Assembly (NCBI RefSeq): GCF_038396615.1
Contig: NZ_CP121689.1
Coordinates: forward strand, 1,128,001-1,192,000
From: Thermatribacter velox
GTDB lineage: Bacteria > Atribacterota > Atribacteria > Atribacterales > Thermatribacteraceae
Direction of reading: 5' to 3'
DNA length: 64,000 nucleotides
In this document: positions 54,935 through 63,813 of the stretch, in pieces
Layout of the letters: each line of letters opens with the position of its first letter
How positions within the stretch are numbered: the stretch's first letter is position 1
The notes under the pieces: model-generated
Seen by the model: only the letters and a program-made list of their open reading frames with translations
Databases searched by the model: none
Told to the model about the DNA's origin: nothing
Translations under genes and position numbers: made by a program

Positions 54935-55783
54935 TTGATAAAAATTATTCTGGCTATCACAGGTATAGCGCTCATTTCCTTATTTGTTCTTTCTTTGGTG
55001 GGCAGTTTTTTCTTTAAAAGGGGAGTAGTTAGCGAAGTGCAAGGATTATTCGGGCAGAAAAGAACTGAAAAAACAGAAATAGTAACCGAAAAAGACCTGG
55101 AGGGGCTGCCTGAACCTGTTCAAAGGTGGTTGAGACAAACAAATATAGTGGGCAGGAAAAAGATATTTGCAGTGAGGTTGAAGCAAAGAGGGTTAATAAG
55201 GACCACGGAAGAGCAACCCTGGATGTCTGCTCGGGCGGAGCAGTATTTCACGGTAGATAACCCGGGATTCCTGTGGAAAGTGAGAGTCAAAGTCAATCCC
55301 TTTTTATTCCTGGTGGGTAGAGACAAATATTTCAAGGGGAAAGGCAACATGCTTATCAAGTTACTTGCTTTTATAAACGTTGTTAATGCGCAGGGCAGAG
55401 AGATAGACCAGGGTACAATGTTGCGCTACCTTGGTGAAATAGTATGGTTTCCAAGTGCAGCCTTGAATGATTATGTTGAGTGGCAGGCAATTGATGATCG
55501 CTCAGCCAGGGCAATCATGACTTACGGTGGAATAACAGCTCAAGCAGTATTCAGTTTTAATGAAAACGGTGATGTCGTCGGGTTTTCTTGCAAAAGATAT
55601 ATGACCAGGAACGGGCGTTATAGCTTGGAAGACTACTCAGCGAAGCTGGAAGCCCATAAAGAGTTTGAAGGCATCAGGGTTCCCACAAAAGGTGAAGTAA
55701 GCTGGAAGCTGGAAAGTGGAGACTTTACCTATTACAAACTCGAAATAACGGATCTTGAGTATAACCAGCCTGTCGCTTTTTAA
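54935..55783 (+). CDS. DUF6544-family protein with N-terminal membrane anchor
   Basis: A 282-residue protein starting at TTG 54935, 7 bases after AGGTGGG. An N-terminal membrane segment (residues 4-26) is followed by LPEPVQRWLRQTNIVGRKKI, RLKQRGLIRTTEEQPWMSARAEQYFTV, QGTMLRYLGEIVWFPSAAL and RYMTRNGRYSLEDYSAKL, which match the DUF6544/DUF6920 pattern of an extracytoplasmic lipoprotein-carrier-like fold. The function is unknown. The 150 bases upstream contain no recognised gene. It is convergent with the GGDEF gene. Confidence 0.7.
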   Translation: MIKIILAITGIALISLFVLSLVGSFFFKRGVVSEVQGLFGQKRTEKTEIVTEKDLEGLPEPVQRWLRQTNIVGRKKIFAVRLKQRGLIRTTEEQPWMSARAEQYFTVDNPGFLWKVRVKVNPFLFLVGRDKYFKGKGNMLIKLLAFINVVNAQGREIDQGTMLRYLGEIVWFPSAALNDYVEWQAIDDRSARAIMTYGGITAQAVFSFNENGDVVGFSCKRYMTRNGRYSLEDYSAKLEAHKEFEGIRVPTKGEVSWKLESGDFTYYKLEITDLEYNQPVAF

Positions 55784-55833
55784 TCTTTTAAAGACTTTCA
55801 GGAAGTGGTATAGGCTCCTAAACCTTGCAAAAC

Positions 55834-56712
55834 TCAAACAGTTTGCTTGGCTTTTTTCTCTTCATACATATTTTTATCGGCGGCTGTTAGTGCTTCTTCA
55901 GGGTTGCGAACTTCTCTTAAATTGCTTGTGCCGTAAGAGAAGGAAACCTTCAAAGGGTAGAGAAAAGCATCTTCACCGACTCTTCTGCGTAAGCGCTCTA
56001 TAATTGCCTGGGTGTCTTTCAAGGTTGTATCCGGAAAAATAACGATGAATTCATCTCCTCCGTAACGGAAGGCAAGGTCTTTGGTGCGTATTTCCTGGCG
56101 GAGGAGGGAAGCCAGTCTCTTTAAAACATCGTCTCCCATCTGATGACCATAATGGTCGTTTACTCTTTTTAGGCCGTCAAGGTCCAGCAGGACCAGGCAA
56201 GCGTTCTGTTTTATACGTGCGTATTCCTGGAGTTTTGTCCGGAGATAGTGGCGGTTGTAAAGTCCAGTTAAAGAGTCCAGATGGGCTTGTTTCATTAAAA
56301 GGGGGAGAAATCTTGAAAACACCCTGAAAATGAAGACGATACCCAGGGCACCGGGCGGGTAAATGGTGAGGTGTGCAGCCAGTGGCGGAAAGTCACGCAC
56401 CACACTCCAGATGCCTATCCAAAAAGAAAGGGCAATCAATCCCATTCCGTGAGAAAGAAGTGGAATTCCGATAGGTAACGAACGCCAGAAGGTTAGCACG
56501 GTCACCACCAGGCAGGTTCCCAGGGTGGTCAGTTTCAGGATGCTTTCTCTGATGTAAGGCAAATCCAGAGGAAAGGCGACAACCGCCAGTAGCGCGGCTA
56601 CGACAAAAAGGATAGCATACAAACATAAAATTCTCGTGCGCCAGGACATTTTTCTTTTAAGACCATCCTTTTGGTAAAAATCGACTTTTAAAAAGAGACC
56701 AGTACATGCCAA
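55834..56712 (-). CDS. Membrane-bound diguanylate cyclase (GGDEF)
   Basis: A 292-residue protein with several N-terminal membrane helices (about residues 25-135) and a C-terminal GGDEF domain: DSLTGLYNRHYL, LVLLDLDGLKRVNDHYGHQMGDDVL, and RYGGDEFIVIFPDT with the catalytic GGDEF. RTKD five residues before GGDEF is a product-inhibition I-site. It makes c-di-GMP and is feedback-regulated by it. The TTG start overlaps the end of the small frame upstream, so the two are probably cotranscribed. Confidence 0.88.
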   Translation of the reverse strand: MACTGLFLKVDFYQKDGLKRKMSWRTRILCLYAILFVVAALLAVVAFPLDLPYIRESILKLTTLGTCLVVTVLTFWRSLPIGIPLLSHGMGLIALSFWIGIWSVVRDFPPLAAHLTIYPPGALGIVFIFRVFSRFLPLLMKQAHLDSLTGLYNRHYLRTKLQEYARIKQNACLVLLDLDGLKRVNDHYGHQMGDDVLKRLASLLRQEIRTKDLAFRYGGDEFIVIFPDTTLKDTQAIIERLRRRVGEDAFLYPLKVSFSYGTSNLREVRNPEEALTAADKNMYEEKKAKQTV

Positions 56713-56846
56713 ATAAAAAGCCAGGGCAAGTAATCAACTTCCTCCCATATCCTGCGAACCACTTCTTCGTCTCCCTGGATTTTTTCAGGAAGCATCTTGC
56801 GGAATTCTTCCCAGGGGAGAGTACTTCCTGCTTTGCGATTTTCCAC
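56688..56846 (-). CDS. Small ORF between UroD-like and GGDEF genes
   Basis: A 52-residue frame from GTG 56846 (GGAGGG six bases upstream; ATG 56852 is the alternative) reading STLPWEEFRKMLPEKIQGDEEVV and RRIWEEVDYLPWLFIWHVLV. It is acidic, with Trp-rich helices and a hydrophobic end. It overlaps the start of the GGDEF gene by 25 bases. It lies in the 150-base gap of the minus-strand operon and has protein-like composition, but I know no family. Confidence 0.4.
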   Translation of the reverse strand: MENRKAGSTLPWEEFRKMLPEKIQGDEEVVRRIWEEVDYLPWLFIWHVLVSF

Positions 56847-56860
56847 TGCCATCCCTCCCT

Positions 56861-58051
56861 TTAATACTGACCATATTCTCTGGTGAAATCAGTCATTGCT
56901 TTGATATTCTCTATTTTGGCATCGTTCTGAATAATGGCTGAGGCGTCCATTATGTAGCCACCATCTCGTGCTACATTATCGATGATTTTCTTTATGCAGT
57001 CTCTAACTTCTTCGGGACTGCCAAAAGCAAGCAAATCATTAGGAACTCCACCACTGATACAGAAGCGGTCACCCAGAACCTGATGCACCTTAAAAATGTC
57101 TCCTCGGTCAACATGATAAATTATGCTTCCCGGTGGAAGCTCCTTAAAAGTTTCCAGATGATAGTCCCAGTTACCTTCAGCGTAGAAAAGTACCTGATGT
57201 CCTCGCTTCCATATTTCCTCAAGGATAGGCTTGAGGGTGGGCCAGAAAATGTTGGAAAAGTGCTCAGGGTTGATAAAAGGAACGCAACTGCGGTGCATCC
57301 AGATAGTTATGGGCAAGTTCTTTTCCGGGTCTGCTCCAGAAAGGGCCACCTCTAAAAGATGAGGCATCAGCGCTTCACAGGCCTTAAGAACTTTTTGAGG
57401 GCGTTCGTGAAGGTCGGTGACCAGCCCATAGTATCCTCGAAGTTTGTCAGCCAGAATATCCAGCGGCGCTTTGAGGATGCCGCTTATAGCTGGTACCACA
57501 CCCAGCTCTTCGCGAAATTCTCGGGCCAGGTCAGAAAGGGCCTGGAAGTATTGCATCATAGCCATGCCGCCTCGCAGAAAAGCCAGATTGTGGTATTCGT
57601 CAATGGGTTCTCCCGGTGCTTTGACAAAGCGAGAAACTCTGGGAAACCACACATTGAGGAGATACCCTGTTGGGTCTTCTATCAGGGCATCGTACTCTTC
57701 GGGTTTCATAAAAGCTTCTTCTTCCGGAGGTTCTCGATATTGAAAGCCAGTTTCCGGGGGTATATCTATCCCGGGGATGCCGTAGTAGGTGATGCCCATT
57801 GCCTGGGTAAGACCTGTCCAAACATAAATCATGTTGGGCACCATAGCATCCCAGTCAAAGTCCCGAGCACATATTCGGCAAGCTTCAAAAGCCACTCTGT
57901 AATCGTGCGTTGCCTCTTGGATGCTGAAGCCAGCATATTTAGCTGTGAACTCGGCAACAAAAGGACGTATTGGTACCATGTCCGGCTTCTCGTTGCGCAT
58001 GGCTTTCACATAGCGTTTGAGCCTGGTTTCATAAAGCTCCCGTGTGTTCAT
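56861..58051 (-). CDS. Uroporphyrinogen decarboxylase (URO-D) family protein
   Basis: A 396-residue URO-D-fold protein, longer than HemE and without its usual N-terminal substrate motif, so it is more likely a corrinoid-linked or other methyltransferase-type member. The TIM-barrel signatures are visible in ISGILKAPLDILADKLRGYYG, ITIWMHRSCVPFINPEHFSNIFWPTLKP and ISGGVPNDLLAFGSPEEVRD. The start is ATG 58051. No corrinoid protein or activating gene lies nearby, and no other heme genes are in the window. It follows the MFS gene on the same strand. Confidence 0.8.
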   Translation of the reverse strand: MNTRELYETRLKRYVKAMRNEKPDMVPIRPFVAEFTAKYAGFSIQEATHDYRVAFEACRICARDFDWDAMVPNMIYVWTGLTQAMGITYYGIPGIDIPPETGFQYREPPEEEAFMKPEEYDALIEDPTGYLLNVWFPRVSRFVKAPGEPIDEYHNLAFLRGGMAMMQYFQALSDLAREFREELGVVPAISGILKAPLDILADKLRGYYGLVTDLHERPQKVLKACEALMPHLLEVALSGADPEKNLPITIWMHRSCVPFINPEHFSNIFWPTLKPILEEIWKRGHQVLFYAEGNWDYHLETFKELPPGSIIYHVDRGDIFKVHQVLGDRFCISGGVPNDLLAFGSPEEVRDCIKKIIDNVARDGGYIMDASAIIQNDAKIENIKAMTDFTREYGQY

Positions 58052-58146
58052 AAAGCCCTCCCACTCCCAGAATGTATTGTCGTATCACTTCTTATAAATT
58101 ACTAAATAGAACCGGATATTACAATAGTGATAAGAGAAAAGAGTGT

Positions 58147-59703
58147 TTAACGCTTCCAGATACTGGTTGACCACTGCCAGATAAAGCGTAGTCCAGAGAG
58201 AGTGGAAAAGCTGCCCAGGCCTCTGCCAACTTCACCAAAGAGTTCCTGAAGAAGTATCCTGGAGCTAACCTCTCCTTCTTCTTTAACTTTCGGTAAAACC
58301 TTGCGTATTGCAAAAAATCCCAGTATGAAAGCGAAAAGGAAGAAAAAGTCCCAGCCTTCTATACTGAAAGGCTGAACCCCAAAATCTTTAAAAGGTGTTT
58401 TGAAAACCACACGAACCGAAAGCTCATAACTGGTGAAAAAATCTGCAAAGCTACCACCAATAACGGGAGCAACTCCAGCAGTGAAGGAGCTCAAGAGACT
58501 CATCATAGCGAGATAAGAAGTTCCCCTCTCCTGGGGGGCTAACTTCATGCCTATATTGTTTTGAGCCAGAGTTATGCCCGAAGAGGCCACCCCGCTTAAG
58601 CAGTGGATGATGAAAAGAATTGGCAGCGTTAACAGATGTTTCTGGGGGAGAGTGGTGAAGGTCCAGCCCAGGATGCAGAAAAGAAACAGGAAACCACAAA
58701 CTTTAAGCACTGATTTGTTGTTCCAGCGGTCGGCAATGCGTCCCCATAATTCAAAAAAGAGCACGCTCGCTATCTGGTTGACAATGGAGAGTGCCATTAC
58801 CATAGTTAGCTCCATGCCCAGCCTCTGCAGAAGATAAACGGTGAAAAAGGGTGCTGCCAGATTGACGGAAAAATTCCACAGGCTGGCAAAAAAGAGAAGA
58901 ATCCTGAAGTTATCGTCCTTGAAGGGTTGCCTGAGGGAATCTATAAACGACAGAGTGATCCTTTCTGACTTAAGCAGAGGTTCGCTGGTTTTAGCAAGGA
59001 AAACGGTCCCCCATAAACCTGCTATAGTACCTGTTAGAAAAAGCAGCGGATACCCTGCAAAAGTTGAAAGCGGTGAAGTGAGAGCGGAGAAGTGTTTGCC
59101 CCAGAAGTCTATGTACCAACTCGCCAGAAAACTTAAGGCGATACCAACAGTAAAGGTTAGTTTAAGCCTTCTTCCAAAGAAAGCACCCATTGCTTTTTGA
59201 GGAATGAGGTCTCGCATCCAGGAGTTCCAACTACAGGCTGAAATGCCCGCCAACAGGTTGTGAAGAGCAAAGGCAAAAATGATTACTGAAAGAACGTTTT
59301 GCCTCAGAAAAGGAGAGAAAACAATAAAAAGAAGCATTGATCTACTAAGTAGTGAAAACACAACGCAAATAAGTCGGCGGTTGCGCAACCATTCCACAAG
59401 GTATATGGAGGGGATTTGTATCAAGTTAGCCAATGCAGGCAGTGCGGCCAATATACCGATAAAAGTATTACTGGCCTCAAAACGCAGAGCAAAAGCGGTG
59501 AGGAAAATGCCTCCCGTCAAAGTTGCCATAGCCTGGGATGCGATGCCGTCTTTAATAATATATTTAAAGCTGCGTTCCAGATCTTCTTGAGTGAGGTTCT
59601 CTTTGGGCTTAAAAGACGCAAAAGTCCTGATAAGATAATCTTTAACCACAAGGAAAGAAGCAGTGAATTTGCTCCACAGAAACTGAATCTTCAACAAGTT
59701 CAC
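58147..59703 (-). CDS. MFS transporter
   Basis: A 518-residue protein with about 12 membrane segments. FFGRRLKLTFTVGIALSFLASWYI and FELWGRIADRWNNKSVLKVCGF carry the charged loops of the Major Facilitator Superfamily, and the two halves repeat the six-helix layout. A cytoplasmic N-terminal stretch of ~50 residues precedes the first helix. Start GTG 59703. The substrate is unknown. It is first in the minus-strand set MFS, UroD-like, small ORF, GGDEF, which may form one operon. Confidence 0.88.
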   Translation of the reverse strand: MNLLKIQFLWSKFTASFLVVKDYLIRTFASFKPKENLTQEDLERSFKYIIKDGIASQAMATLTGGIFLTAFALRFEASNTFIGILAALPALANLIQIPSIYLVEWLRNRRLICVVFSLLSRSMLLFIVFSPFLRQNVLSVIIFAFALHNLLAGISACSWNSWMRDLIPQKAMGAFFGRRLKLTFTVGIALSFLASWYIDFWGKHFSALTSPLSTFAGYPLLFLTGTIAGLWGTVFLAKTSEPLLKSERITLSFIDSLRQPFKDDNFRILLFFASLWNFSVNLAAPFFTVYLLQRLGMELTMVMALSIVNQIASVLFFELWGRIADRWNNKSVLKVCGFLFLFCILGWTFTTLPQKHLLTLPILFIIHCLSGVASSGITLAQNNIGMKLAPQERGTSYLAMMSLLSSFTAGVAPVIGGSFADFFTSYELSVRVVFKTPFKDFGVQPFSIEGWDFFFLFAFILGFFAIRKVLPKVKEEGEVSSRILLQELFGEVGRGLGSFSTLSGLRFIWQWSTSIWKR

Positions 59704-59883
59704 GGCCCCTTTCTCACTTGAGGAACCAGGTTAGCAAGCTTTCACCGGATTTTATTTTATAATGGAAAAGCGCCGAAGGATATATTCATACCTCTTTACA
59801 TCGCTATTTGTTGACAAGCAAGCAATTATAGAGTAGCTTTTTGGTTAGCGTAGTTTAACAAAATTAAAAAGGAGGGTTAACGT

Positions 59884-61008
59884 ATGAAGAAAGCTTTGTT
59901 CGCAACACTCCTGGCCCTGTTCCTGGCATTTTCAGTGGCTTTTGTTGGCGCTCAGGAGACCATACGTATTGGCGCTAACCTTGAGATGACCGGTGCTGTC
60001 GCAGCCTATGGCCAGATGATATGGGAAGGGATTAACCTGGTCAAGGAAATCGTTGGCGATGAAGTTCTGGGCAAAAAGGTGGAACTCGTTTTGGTGGACA
60101 ACAAAAGTGATAAAGTAGAAGCCGCAAACGCAGCAACCCGTTTAATCGACAAGGAAAAAGTAGTGGCTATGATTGGACCAGCTATAAGTGGTAGCATGCT
60201 TGCTGTAGGTCCTATTTGCGAAGAAAAGCAGGTACCGGTTATTTCGGCAACTGCGACTAATCCTCTGGTGACTCAGGGGAAGAAATTCGTCTTCAGGGCC
60301 TGCTTTTTAGACCCCTACCAGGCTGCGGCTGCAGCACAGTTTGCCATTGAAGACCTCAACGCAACCACTGCAGCAATTCTTTCTGATGTAGCTCAGGACT
60401 ACTGTGTTGCCCTGGGGAATTTCTTTAAAGAAGAATTCACCAAGCGAGGCGGAACCATCGTTTCTGAGCAGTACTGTAAAACCGGTGACCAGGACTTCTC
60501 TGCCCAGCTGACCACCATAATGAATGCGAATCCGGACATTTTGTACGTTCCTAACTATTACACTGAGATAGCTCTTATCTGCCGCCAGGCCAGAGATCTG
60601 GGTTTTGAGGGCATCATTCTTTCTGCTGATGGCGCGGATGCTCCAGAGCTTTTCAGTATTGGTGGTGACGCTGTGGAAGGGATTTATCATACCGCCATAT
60701 GGGATGCCACCAAAGGTTTGAACGAGGTAGGGCAGAAGTACATCGATCTTTATCGCGAGAAATATGGAAAAGACCCCAATATGTTTGGAGCCCTGGGAGC
60801 AGATGCTTATCTGATTCTGCTTGATGCCATTAAGAGAGCGGGTAAGGCAGACCCGGTTGCTATTCGGGACGCAATAGAGGATACCGAGAATCTCGATGTG
60901 GTAACTGGAAAAGTGACCATAGAGAACGGTGACGCTGTGAAACCAGTGGTAGTGCGCAAGGTGGAAGGTGGACAGTTTAAGTTTGTCAAGACGGTAGTTC
61001 CGTACTAA
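59884..61008 (+). CDS. livK: Branched-chain amino acid-type ABC transporter, substrate-binding protein
   Basis: A 374-residue periplasmic-binding protein of LivK type. Residues 1-23 form a signal peptide (KKALFATLLALFLAFSVAFVGAQ). TIRIGANLEMTGAVAAYGQ, VAMIGPAISGSMLAVGPICEEKQVPVISATATNP and RACFLDPYQAAAAAQF are the two-lobe binding-site strands. The family binds leucine/isoleucine/valine, amides or other small molecules; the exact ligand cannot be read. ATG 59884 follows AAGGAGGG. It is first in the liv operon. TTGACA at 59811 could be a -35, but its -10 is poor. Confidence 0.9.
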   Translation: MKKALFATLLALFLAFSVAFVGAQETIRIGANLEMTGAVAAYGQMIWEGINLVKEIVGDEVLGKKVELVLVDNKSDKVEAANAATRLIDKEKVVAMIGPAISGSMLAVGPICEEKQVPVISATATNPLVTQGKKFVFRACFLDPYQAAAAAQFAIEDLNATTAAILSDVAQDYCVALGNFFKEEFTKRGGTIVSEQYCKTGDQDFSAQLTTIMNANPDILYVPNYYTEIALICRQARDLGFEGIILSADGADAPELFSIGGDAVEGIYHTAIWDATKGLNEVGQKYIDLYREKYGKDPNMFGALGADAYLILLDAIKRAGKADPVAIRDAIEDTENLDVVTGKVTIENGDAVKPVVVRKVEGGQFKFVKTVVPY

Positions 61009-61033
61009 AGCTCAGATTCCCGCACAAATACCA

Positions 61034-61062
61034 GGGGGTTGGGCAGAAGCTGGCCAACCCCC
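61034..61062 (+). promoter_or_regulatory. Intercistronic hairpin between livK and livH
   Basis: Stem GGGGGTTGG/CCAACCCCC around an 11-base loop, without a T-run. Hairpins after binding-protein genes commonly protect the upstream message and keep the binding protein more abundant than the permease. Confidence 0.55.
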
Positions 61063-61087
61063 CTGCAAGCGATGAGGAAGATTGAAA

Positions 61088-61981
61088 ATGACGGGTACAG
61101 TATTTTTGCAACAATTGATGAATGGGGTGTCTCTGGGAAGTCTTTATGCGCTTTTGGCTATAGGCTATACCCTGGTATATGGCATCTTGGGACTCATTAA
61201 CTTTGCCCATAGCGATGTGTTCATGCTGGGAACCTATTTTGCTTTCTTCATGATGGTAATATTTATGCTCCCCTGGTGGTTGTCTATTATCATTGGGGTT
61301 GCGCTATGTGCACTGGTGGGGGTAAGCATAGAGAGAGTCGCCTATCGCCCGCTGCGCAACGCTCCACGCATATCAGCCTTGATAACCGCAGTGGGAGTTT
61401 CCTTTTTTATTGAGAATCTGGGGCTGGTTACAGTAGGTGCTCGACCCAAGGGCTTTCCAAGACCACCCTTGATGAAAAATATCTATATGCTTGCTGGAGC
61501 AAGGATTCAGGGAGTGACCTTCTGGGTGCCCCTTATCAGCGTCGCTATCTTGATACTTCTTTTTTACATTGTTTATAAGACTAAAATGGGCATGGCTATG
61601 CGAGCTGTGGCTAAAGACCTGGAAACAACAAGGCTCATGGGAGTAAATGTGGATAAAGTCATAATGTATACCTTTGCTTTAGGTTCAGCTCTGGCTGGGG
61701 CCGGAGGAATAATGTGGGCCTTTAAGTATCCTCAAATAAACCCTTTGATGGGTGTTTTCCCAGGGTGGAAAGCCTTCACAGCGGCAGTTGTAGGTGGCAT
61801 AGGTAATGTGGTGGGTGCTATGATGGGAGGATTCATCATCGGAATATCTGAGATAATGATCGTGGCTTTCTTTCCCCATTTGAGCGGATATCGTGATGCT
61901 TTTGTGTTTACCATTTTAATCATCTTCTTACTCGTAAAACCTGGTGGCATAATGGGTGAAGCACAAAGGGAGAAAGTCTAA
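61088..61981 (+). CDS. livH: Branched-chain amino acid-type ABC transporter permease LivH
   Basis: A 297-residue permease with about eight membrane segments. The family start MNGVSLGSLYALLAIGYTLVYGILGLINFAHSDVFMLG is exact LivH text, and AVGVSFFIENLGL and GAMMGGFIIGISEIMIVAF follow. ATG 61088 has GAGGAAG upstream; TTG 61082 is less likely. It forms the translocation pore with LivM. Confidence 0.92.
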   Translation: MTGTVFLQQLMNGVSLGSLYALLAIGYTLVYGILGLINFAHSDVFMLGTYFAFFMMVIFMLPWWLSIIIGVALCALVGVSIERVAYRPLRNAPRISALITAVGVSFFIENLGLVTVGARPKGFPRPPLMKNIYMLAGARIQGVTFWVPLISVAILILLFYIVYKTKMGMAMRAVAKDLETTRLMGVNVDKVIMYTFALGSALAGAGGIMWAFKYPQINPLMGVFPGWKAFTAAVVGGIGNVVGAMMGGFIIGISEIMIVAFFPHLSGYRDAFVFTILIIFLLVKPGGIMGEAQREKV

Positions 61982-61983
61982 AG

Positions 61984-63039
61984 ATGGAAAGAGATACCAG
62001 AATAAATCTTTTTTTGACGTTCTGTCTCTTTGGGCTGTTACTTTTGGGAATATGGCTTGCAGAAAACAACCTCAACAGTTATCTAATAAGAGTCTTCAAC
62101 ACTGCTTGCATTTACATAGTGGCTGCTTCAGCCTATAACCTTATAAATGGCATAACCGGTCAATTTTCGCTTGGCCCCAATGCGTTTATGGCTATAGGAG
62201 GATATACGGTAGCCCTCTTGATGTTACCAGTAGCCCAAAAACAGCAGGTTTATTTTTTGAAACCTCTTATCTGGCCTTTTAGCGCTTTTAGCTTTCCCCC
62301 TTATCTTTTTGTGGCGGCGCTTTTTATAGGTGGTTTACTTGCAGCTTTGTTTGCGCTTTTAATCGGTGTTCCTACCCTGAGGCTCAGAGGGGATTACCTG
62401 GCGATTGCAACTTTTGGGTTTGGGGAAATCGTGGTTGTCCTTGCTAATAACCTGATTCCTCTTACCAATGGAGCGCTGGGTATCAAAGGCATTCCTGAAT
62501 ATACTAATCTCTGGTGGACGGCAGGATGGGCTTTCTGGACGGTTTTTGTGATCAAAAGTTTGGTTAATTCCAGTTATGGAAGGGCCCTGAAGGCAATACG
62601 CGAAGACGAAATAGCTGCTGAGGCCATGGGGGTCAACCTCTTTCGCAGTAAGTTGATGGCTTTTGCCATCAGTGGATTTTTTGCGGGTGTTGCTGGTGGT
62701 CTCTTTGTAACGCTGATCAGTACTGTTTCGCCTACACTGTTTACCTTCACCATGACTTTCAACTTGCTTATAATAATTGTGTTGGGGGGACTGGGAAGTA
62801 TCACTGGTTCTACAATAACCGCAGTAATTTTTGCTTTTATGCAGGAGTTACTGAGGGAAGTGGAAGCACCCCACACTATTGGTCCCTGGACATTCCCGGG
62901 TATACCGGGAATGCGCATGGTGGTTTTTGCTGCCTTGCTGGTAGTGCTGATGATTTTTTATCGAAGAGGGCTTTTTGGAAGCCGGGAGCTTTCCTGGCAA
63001 ATGGTGATCGATTGGTTAAAAGGGAGACGAAGAGCATGA
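61984..63039 (+). CDS. livM: Branched-chain amino acid-type ABC transporter permease LivM
   Basis: A 351-residue LivM-type permease with about ten membrane segments. AYNLINGITGQFSLGPNAFMAIGGYT, GVPTLRLRGDYLAIATFGFGEIVVVL and GRALKAIREDEIAAEAMGVN (the ATPase-coupling loop) are the family signatures. It starts 2 bases after livH and overlaps livG by 4 bases. A hydrophobic insert (residues ~80-115) is somewhat longer than usual. Confidence 0.92.
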   Translation: MERDTRINLFLTFCLFGLLLLGIWLAENNLNSYLIRVFNTACIYIVAASAYNLINGITGQFSLGPNAFMAIGGYTVALLMLPVAQKQQVYFLKPLIWPFSAFSFPPYLFVAALFIGGLLAALFALLIGVPTLRLRGDYLAIATFGFGEIVVVLANNLIPLTNGALGIKGIPEYTNLWWTAGWAFWTVFVIKSLVNSSYGRALKAIREDEIAAEAMGVNLFRSKLMAFAISGFFAGVAGGLFVTLISTVSPTLFTFTMTFNLLIIIVLGGLGSITGSTITAVIFAFMQELLREVEAPHTIGPWTFPGIPGMRMVVFAALLVVLMIFYRRGLFGSRELSWQMVIDWLKGRRRA

Positions 63040-63812
63040 AGGAAGGTATGCCACTGCTTTCTTTGCAGGATTTGACCATAACTTTTGGAGGATTAACAGC
63101 TGTTGACAGTTTCTATCTCGATATATACCCTGGAGAGCTGGTCGGTCTAATCGGGCCGAATGGAGCGGGGAAAACTACTGTCTTCAATATGATATGCGGG
63201 CAGTATAGACCGACCAGAGGAAAAGTGTTGTTTGAGGGAAAAGATATAACTGGTATGAGTCCGGATCGAATAACAGCACTGGGCATTGCCAGGACTTTTC
63301 AGAATATCAGACTTTTTGGTAACTTGAGCGTTCTCGAAAATGTGCTGGTTTCTTTTCATGTGCGTATAAAAAGTTCCTTTATTGCGCCGATGCTCTCTTT
63401 GCCTGGTTACTGGCGGGAGGAAAAACAGATCAGGGCAGAAGCTATGAAACTTCTGGAAGCAGTCAATCTTCACAGATTAGCTCACGAGCAAGCCAGTGCG
63501 CTCCCATATGGACAGCAGAGGAGATTGGAAATTGCTCGGGCACTGGCTACTCGACCCAGGTTGCTCCTGCTTGACGAGCCTGCGGCAGGCATGAATCCTC
63601 AAGAAACGATAGGGTTGATGCGCTTTATCAAGCAAATTCTCAAGGACTTTAATCTTACCATCCTTCTCATTGAACACGATATGAAGGTGGTTATGGGGAT
63701 TTGTGAGCGCATTGCTGTTCTGGACTTTGGAATTAAAATAGCGGAGGGAAGCCCTGAGGAAATCAAGAAAAACCCACGGGTGATCGAAGCCTACCTGGGA
63801 GCGGAAGCTTGA
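63036..63812 (+). CDS. livG: Branched-chain amino acid-type ABC transporter ATPase LivG
   Basis: A 258-residue ATPase. Walker A is LIGPNGAGKTTVFN, the signature is ALPYGQQRRLEIARAL (LSGGQ variant of the Liv family), Walker B is LLLLDEPAAGMNP, and the H-loop is IEHDMKVVMGIC. ATG 63036 overlaps livM (ATGA); an in-frame ATG at 63048 is also possible. It powers the importer with LivF. Confidence 0.94.
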   Translation: MKEGMPLLSLQDLTITFGGLTAVDSFYLDIYPGELVGLIGPNGAGKTTVFNMICGQYRPTRGKVLFEGKDITGMSPDRITALGIARTFQNIRLFGNLSVLENVLVSFHVRIKSSFIAPMLSLPGYWREEKQIRAEAMKLLEAVNLHRLAHEQASALPYGQQRRLEIARALATRPRLLLLDEPAAGMNPQETIGLMRFIKQILKDFNLTILLIEHDMKVVMGICERIAVLDFGIKIAEGSPEEIKKNPRVIEAYLGAEA

Positions 63813-63813
63813 G

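Noticed and set aside
57359-58105. 248-codon open frame on the plus strand
   Set aside because: It is antisense to the URO-D family gene, whose motifs are clear.
59811-59839. TTGACA upstream of livK as a promoter
   Set aside because: A perfect -35 but at 17 bases the -10 would be TAGCTT, and better boxes have wrong spacing; not strong enough to list as a feature.
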